In this document: piece by piece, positions 61,868 to 64,000 of the stretch
Numbering within the stretch: position 1 is the first letter of the stretch
Layout of the letters: the number at the start of each line of letters is the position of its first letter
Source of the DNA: Streptomyces spongiicola
GTDB lineage: Bacteria; Actinomycetota; Actinomycetes; Streptomycetales; Streptomycetaceae
Reading direction: 5' to 3'
Assembly: GCF_003122365.1 (NCBI RefSeq)
Contig: NZ_CP029254.1
Location: 6,946,001-7,010,000, forward strand
Length of the DNA: 64,000 nucleotides
Notes under the pieces: generated by a model
Databases searched by the model: none
The model's input: only the letters and a program-made list of their open reading frames with translations
What the model was told of the DNA's origin: nothing
Program-made: the position numbers and the translations under genes

Positions 61868-62596
61868 TCAGCGCCCCCGCCGAACGGTGCCGCCGTGCCA
61901 CGGTGCGGGGGAGGAGCCGTCGGCCCACGCCGCGAGCGCGGCCCGGTCCAGGCAGACGATCCCGCACTGCTCCGCGTACTCCGCCGCGGGACCGGTGAAC
62001 TCCCCCGTGGTCACCACGGCGGCGATGTCGGCCTCGTGCACGGCGAAGCAGGTGCCGCCGAAGCGCTGCATGTCCTGCGACCCGACCTTGTTGACCGGAC
62101 CGTACCGCTTGCACTGGATGACCAGGCGGCGTCCGTCCGGAGCGACGGCCCGGACATCGGCGCCCAGGTCCCCGCTGCCGCCCACCGCCTCGACGTCCGT
62201 GCAGCCGTCGCGCTCGCAGAGCGCGGCGACGGCCAGTTCGAACGCCTCGGCGTCCATCGCCGCGAAGTCCCGGGCGGCCTCCCGCCCTTCCCCCGCCTCG
62301 GGCAGCGCGGACTCCGTGACCGGCTGCGGCACCCCCGTCTCGTACGGTATGGAGCCGGTACTCGTTGCGGCCCGCCGTCTCCCGCCGGCCCGCCGCAGGC
62401 CGAGGAGCGCGAAGAGCGTGCCGGCCAGCGCGACTCCACCGAGCGCGCCGCCCACACCCGCCGCCCTCACGAGCGATCTGAGCATCAGACCGCAGCCGCA
62501 GAGCACGGCCCCTGCCAGAGCGAACCACAGAATCGTCTGCCTCATGCTGAAGGCGGCTCGGTCGGCGGACCGCGGACGCCGGACGGGCACCGTCAT
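61868..62596 (-). CDS. Membrane-anchored Mrr-type restriction endonuclease-like protein
   Basis: A 242-residue protein with two N-terminal membrane helices (TILWFALAGAVLCGCGLML and GVGGALGGVALAGTLFALLG) and a C-terminal Mrr_cat-type nuclease domain (about 105-235). The PD-(D/E)xK core is visible as D147 in GSGDLGADVRAV and Q161-C-K163 in RRLVIQCKRYG, followed by SQDMQRFGG and AVVTTGEFTGPAAEYAE. Streptomyces carries many such short membrane-linked forms; true DNA restriction by them is unproven. ATG 62596 has no strong ribosome site, and an internal ATG (residue 18) is an alternative. Confidence 0.85.
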   Translation of the reverse strand: MTVPVRRPRSADRAAFSMRQTILWFALAGAVLCGCGLMLRSLVRAAGVGGALGGVALAGTLFALLGLRRAGGRRRAATSTGSIPYETGVPQPVTESALPEAGEGREAARDFAAMDAEAFELAVAALCERDGCTDVEAVGGSGDLGADVRAVAPDGRRLVIQCKRYGPVNKVGSQDMQRFGGTCFAVHEADIAAVVTTGEFTGPAAEYAEQCGIVCLDRAALAAWADGSSPAPWHGGTVRRGR

Positions 62597-62820
62597 GTGC
62601 GGCGAGCACCTCGATTCGTCATCGGGACCAGTTCCAGGATCGTCCCGATCTTCTCTGCCCCGTAGCCGCGGCCGCTAACTGGCGCGTTCCTTCGTGGTGT
62701 TCACCGTCGCGGGCGAGTCCGCCGCGGTCGGGGGCCGGCCCCGGCCCGCCCCGCGAACCCCGGTGCCCCGGGCGTGCGACGGGTCCGGGCCGCGATCGAC
62801 CGCATCCCACATACCCGCCC

Positions 62821-62838
62821 ATATGAATAGTCATATTC
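62821..62838. promoter_or_regulatory. A+T-rich overlapping inverted repeats upstream of SGNH hydrolase
   Basis: ATATGA-N4-TCATAT (62821-62836) and GAATA-N4-TATTC (62825-62838) overlap in a short A+T-rich island (62820-62850) inside G+C-rich DNA. This lies about 260 bp upstream of the SGNH hydrolase start. An operator or promoter element is likely. The 501-bp gap 62597-63097 has no firm gene otherwise. Confidence 0.5.
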
Positions 62839-63097
62839 TTGAGTATGCTGAGGCTGGTTCGCCGGTCCGTAGGGGACCCGGGCGCGAGGAGGGGGTTCGG
62901 ATGGTGCTGCGGCCTGTGCTTCCGGGGAAGGGGGGCCGGAACCGCTGCTCGGTTCGAGACCGCCGTGCAGGCCGTGCGTCCGCCCGAGCGCACGGAGGAT
63001 GCCGCGACCGGCGCCGGGCGGCCGGACGTCGGCGACCGCGGCGACCGTGCGATCTCCGGTCGTCCGATCTCCGGTCGTCCCGGAGGGCGGGGCGTCC

Positions 63098-63916
63098 GTG
63101 AACGGCACTGAAGCGCACCGGCTCCGCTATGTCGCGCTGGGCGACAGTCAGACCGAGGGCCTCGGCGACGGCGACGACATCGCCGGACACCGGGGATGGG
63201 CCGACCGCCTCGCCGAGCACCTGGCACGGCACAACCCCGGTCTGCGGTACGCGAACCTGGCCGTGCGGGGGCGCCTCGCGTCCCAGGTGCGCGCCGAGCA
63301 GCTCGCCCCGGCCCTCGCCCTCCGCCCCGACCTCGTCACCGTGGTCGCCGGAGTCAACGACCTGCTGCGCCCCCGGTTCGACGCCGATCAGGTCGCCGGC
63401 CACCTGGAGGCGATGTTCGCCGCGCTCACCGCGCAGGGGGCCCGGGTCGCGACGCTGACCTTCCCCGACATCACGCGCATCATCCCCGTCGCCCGGCCGC
63501 TGGGCTCACGTGTCACCGCCCTGAACGACCGCATCCGCCACGCGGCCCGGCGCCATGGTGTGGTCCTCGCCGAGACCGGTCACCATCCCGTCGTCACCGA
63601 CCCGCGGCTGTGGAGCCCGGACCGGCTCCACGCCGCCCCGCTCGGGCACCAGCGGATCGCCGCCGCGATGGCGCACGCACTCGCACTGCCCGGCAGTGAC
63701 GACACCTGGAGCCGCCCGCTGCCCCCGCCTGCCGCACCTCTCCCCACGGGGTGGCAGGCAGCGGTCGCGGAACTCCGCTGGACCGCCGCGTATCTCGGCC
63801 CCTGGCTGGGCAGAAGGCTGCGCGGCCGATCGTCGGGAGACGGATGCACCGCCAAACGCCCGCGCCTTCTCGCGGTGGAGACCCCGCCCGAAGCCTCCCG
63901 AGGGCAACGTGAATGA
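63098..63916 (+). CDS. SGNH/GDSL-type esterase
   Basis: A 272-residue SGNH-fold hydrolase. Block I is YVALGDSQTEGLG with catalytic S17; block II Gly is in ANLAVRGRLASQV; block III is VVAGVNDLLRPRFD; block V is WSPDRLHAAPLGHQRIA with the Asp-His pair. It has no signal peptide, so it is probably cytoplasmic and acts on a small ester. GTG 63098 follows GGAGGGCGGGGCGTCC. The stop overlaps an ATG (ATGA) that opens another frame running to the end of the window. Confidence 0.9.
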   Translation: MNGTEAHRLRYVALGDSQTEGLGDGDDIAGHRGWADRLAEHLARHNPGLRYANLAVRGRLASQVRAEQLAPALALRPDLVTVVAGVNDLLRPRFDADQVAGHLEAMFAALTAQGARVATLTFPDITRIIPVARPLGSRVTALNDRIRHAARRHGVVLAETGHHPVVTDPRLWSPDRLHAAPLGHQRIAAAMAHALALPGSDDTWSRPLPPPAAPLPTGWQAAVAELRWTAAYLGPWLGRRLRGRSSGDGCTAKRPRLLAVETPPEASRGQRE

Positions 63917-64000
63917 GCCGGTCCCCGCCCCCGGATGCCATGCGGCCGGGGGCGCCTGACGGGCCGGGGCGCTGGGGAGGCGCGGGGGAGGGGCGTCTCC
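63913..64000 (+). CDS. Possible start of a further gene, truncated by the window end
   Basis: An ATG at 63913 overlaps the SGNH stop as ATGA and stays open for the 29 codons left in the window. The sequence is Pro/Gly/Arg-rich and not recognisable. The call rests only on the coupling overlap. Confidence 0.2.
   Translation, partial: MSRSPPPDAMRPGAPDGPGRWGGAGEGRL

Overview
The window is very high in G+C, with strong C/G preference at third codon positions and GTG/TTG starts. It carries a two-domain geosmin synthase, an SMPI-like inhibitor pair, an NsdA/NsdB-type TPR regulator, a DUF397 protein and an nSTAND/WD40 protein. Together these point to a Streptomyces or close relative chromosome, probably an arm or sub-arm region given the mix of catabolic, secreted and accessory genes.

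Layout. 1-8.2 kb: tail of a TPR protein, a DUF2252 protein, a phytoene-desaturase-like flavoprotein, a GlxA-type regulator divergent from a quinone-oxidoreductase-like enzyme, and a Tat-exported serine hydrolase. 8.3-11.1 kb: nitronate monooxygenase plus acyl-CoA synthetase. 11.5-16.4 kb: a small protein behind a perfect palindrome, an alpha/beta hydrolase, then the threonine-to-glycine pair tdh-kbl coupled to a LysR regulator. 16.7-21.2 kb: GNAT, aminotransferase and a second acyl-CoA synthetase on the minus strand. 21.3-25.9 kb: enoyl-CoA hydratase, a double-DUF35 protein and two thiolase-fold proteins without the usual cysteine, closed by a strong hairpin. The 8.3 kb and 21.3 kb transcription units share an inverted repeat, TCTGA-N7-TCAGA, so the two acyl-CoA units are probably co-regulated.

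26-35 kb: small DUF397, ACT and hypothetical genes, geosmin synthase, a secreted amidase, a universal stress protein and an APH-type kinase. 35-44 kb: NsdA/NsdB-like regulator, PAS-PP2C phosphatase, ferredoxin-NADP reductase, an orphan glutamate synthase small subunit, and a decayed penicillin-binding-protein fragment. 44-49 kb: secreted subtilase with P-domain, PadR regulator with its own operator, acyl-CoA dehydrogenase. 50.5-53 kb: the most unusual locus, a 69-residue peptide gene followed by a SyrP/clavaminate-synthase-like Fe(II)/2OG oxygenase and an SbnB-like dehydrogenase. 53-64 kb: a coiled-coil/H1-like/winged-helix protein, tandem I36 inhibitors, a lipoprotein, a LuxR regulator divergent from an nSTAND-WD40 protein, GlsB, an allene-oxide-cyclase-like secreted protein, a membrane Mrr-like nuclease and an SGNH hydrolase.

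A second theme is the abundance of short perfect tandem repeats (5-36 bp units), both between genes and in frame inside genes. They add low-complexity tails, linkers or inserts to otherwise ordinary enzymes. No tRNA, rRNA, insertion sequence or CRISPR array was seen.
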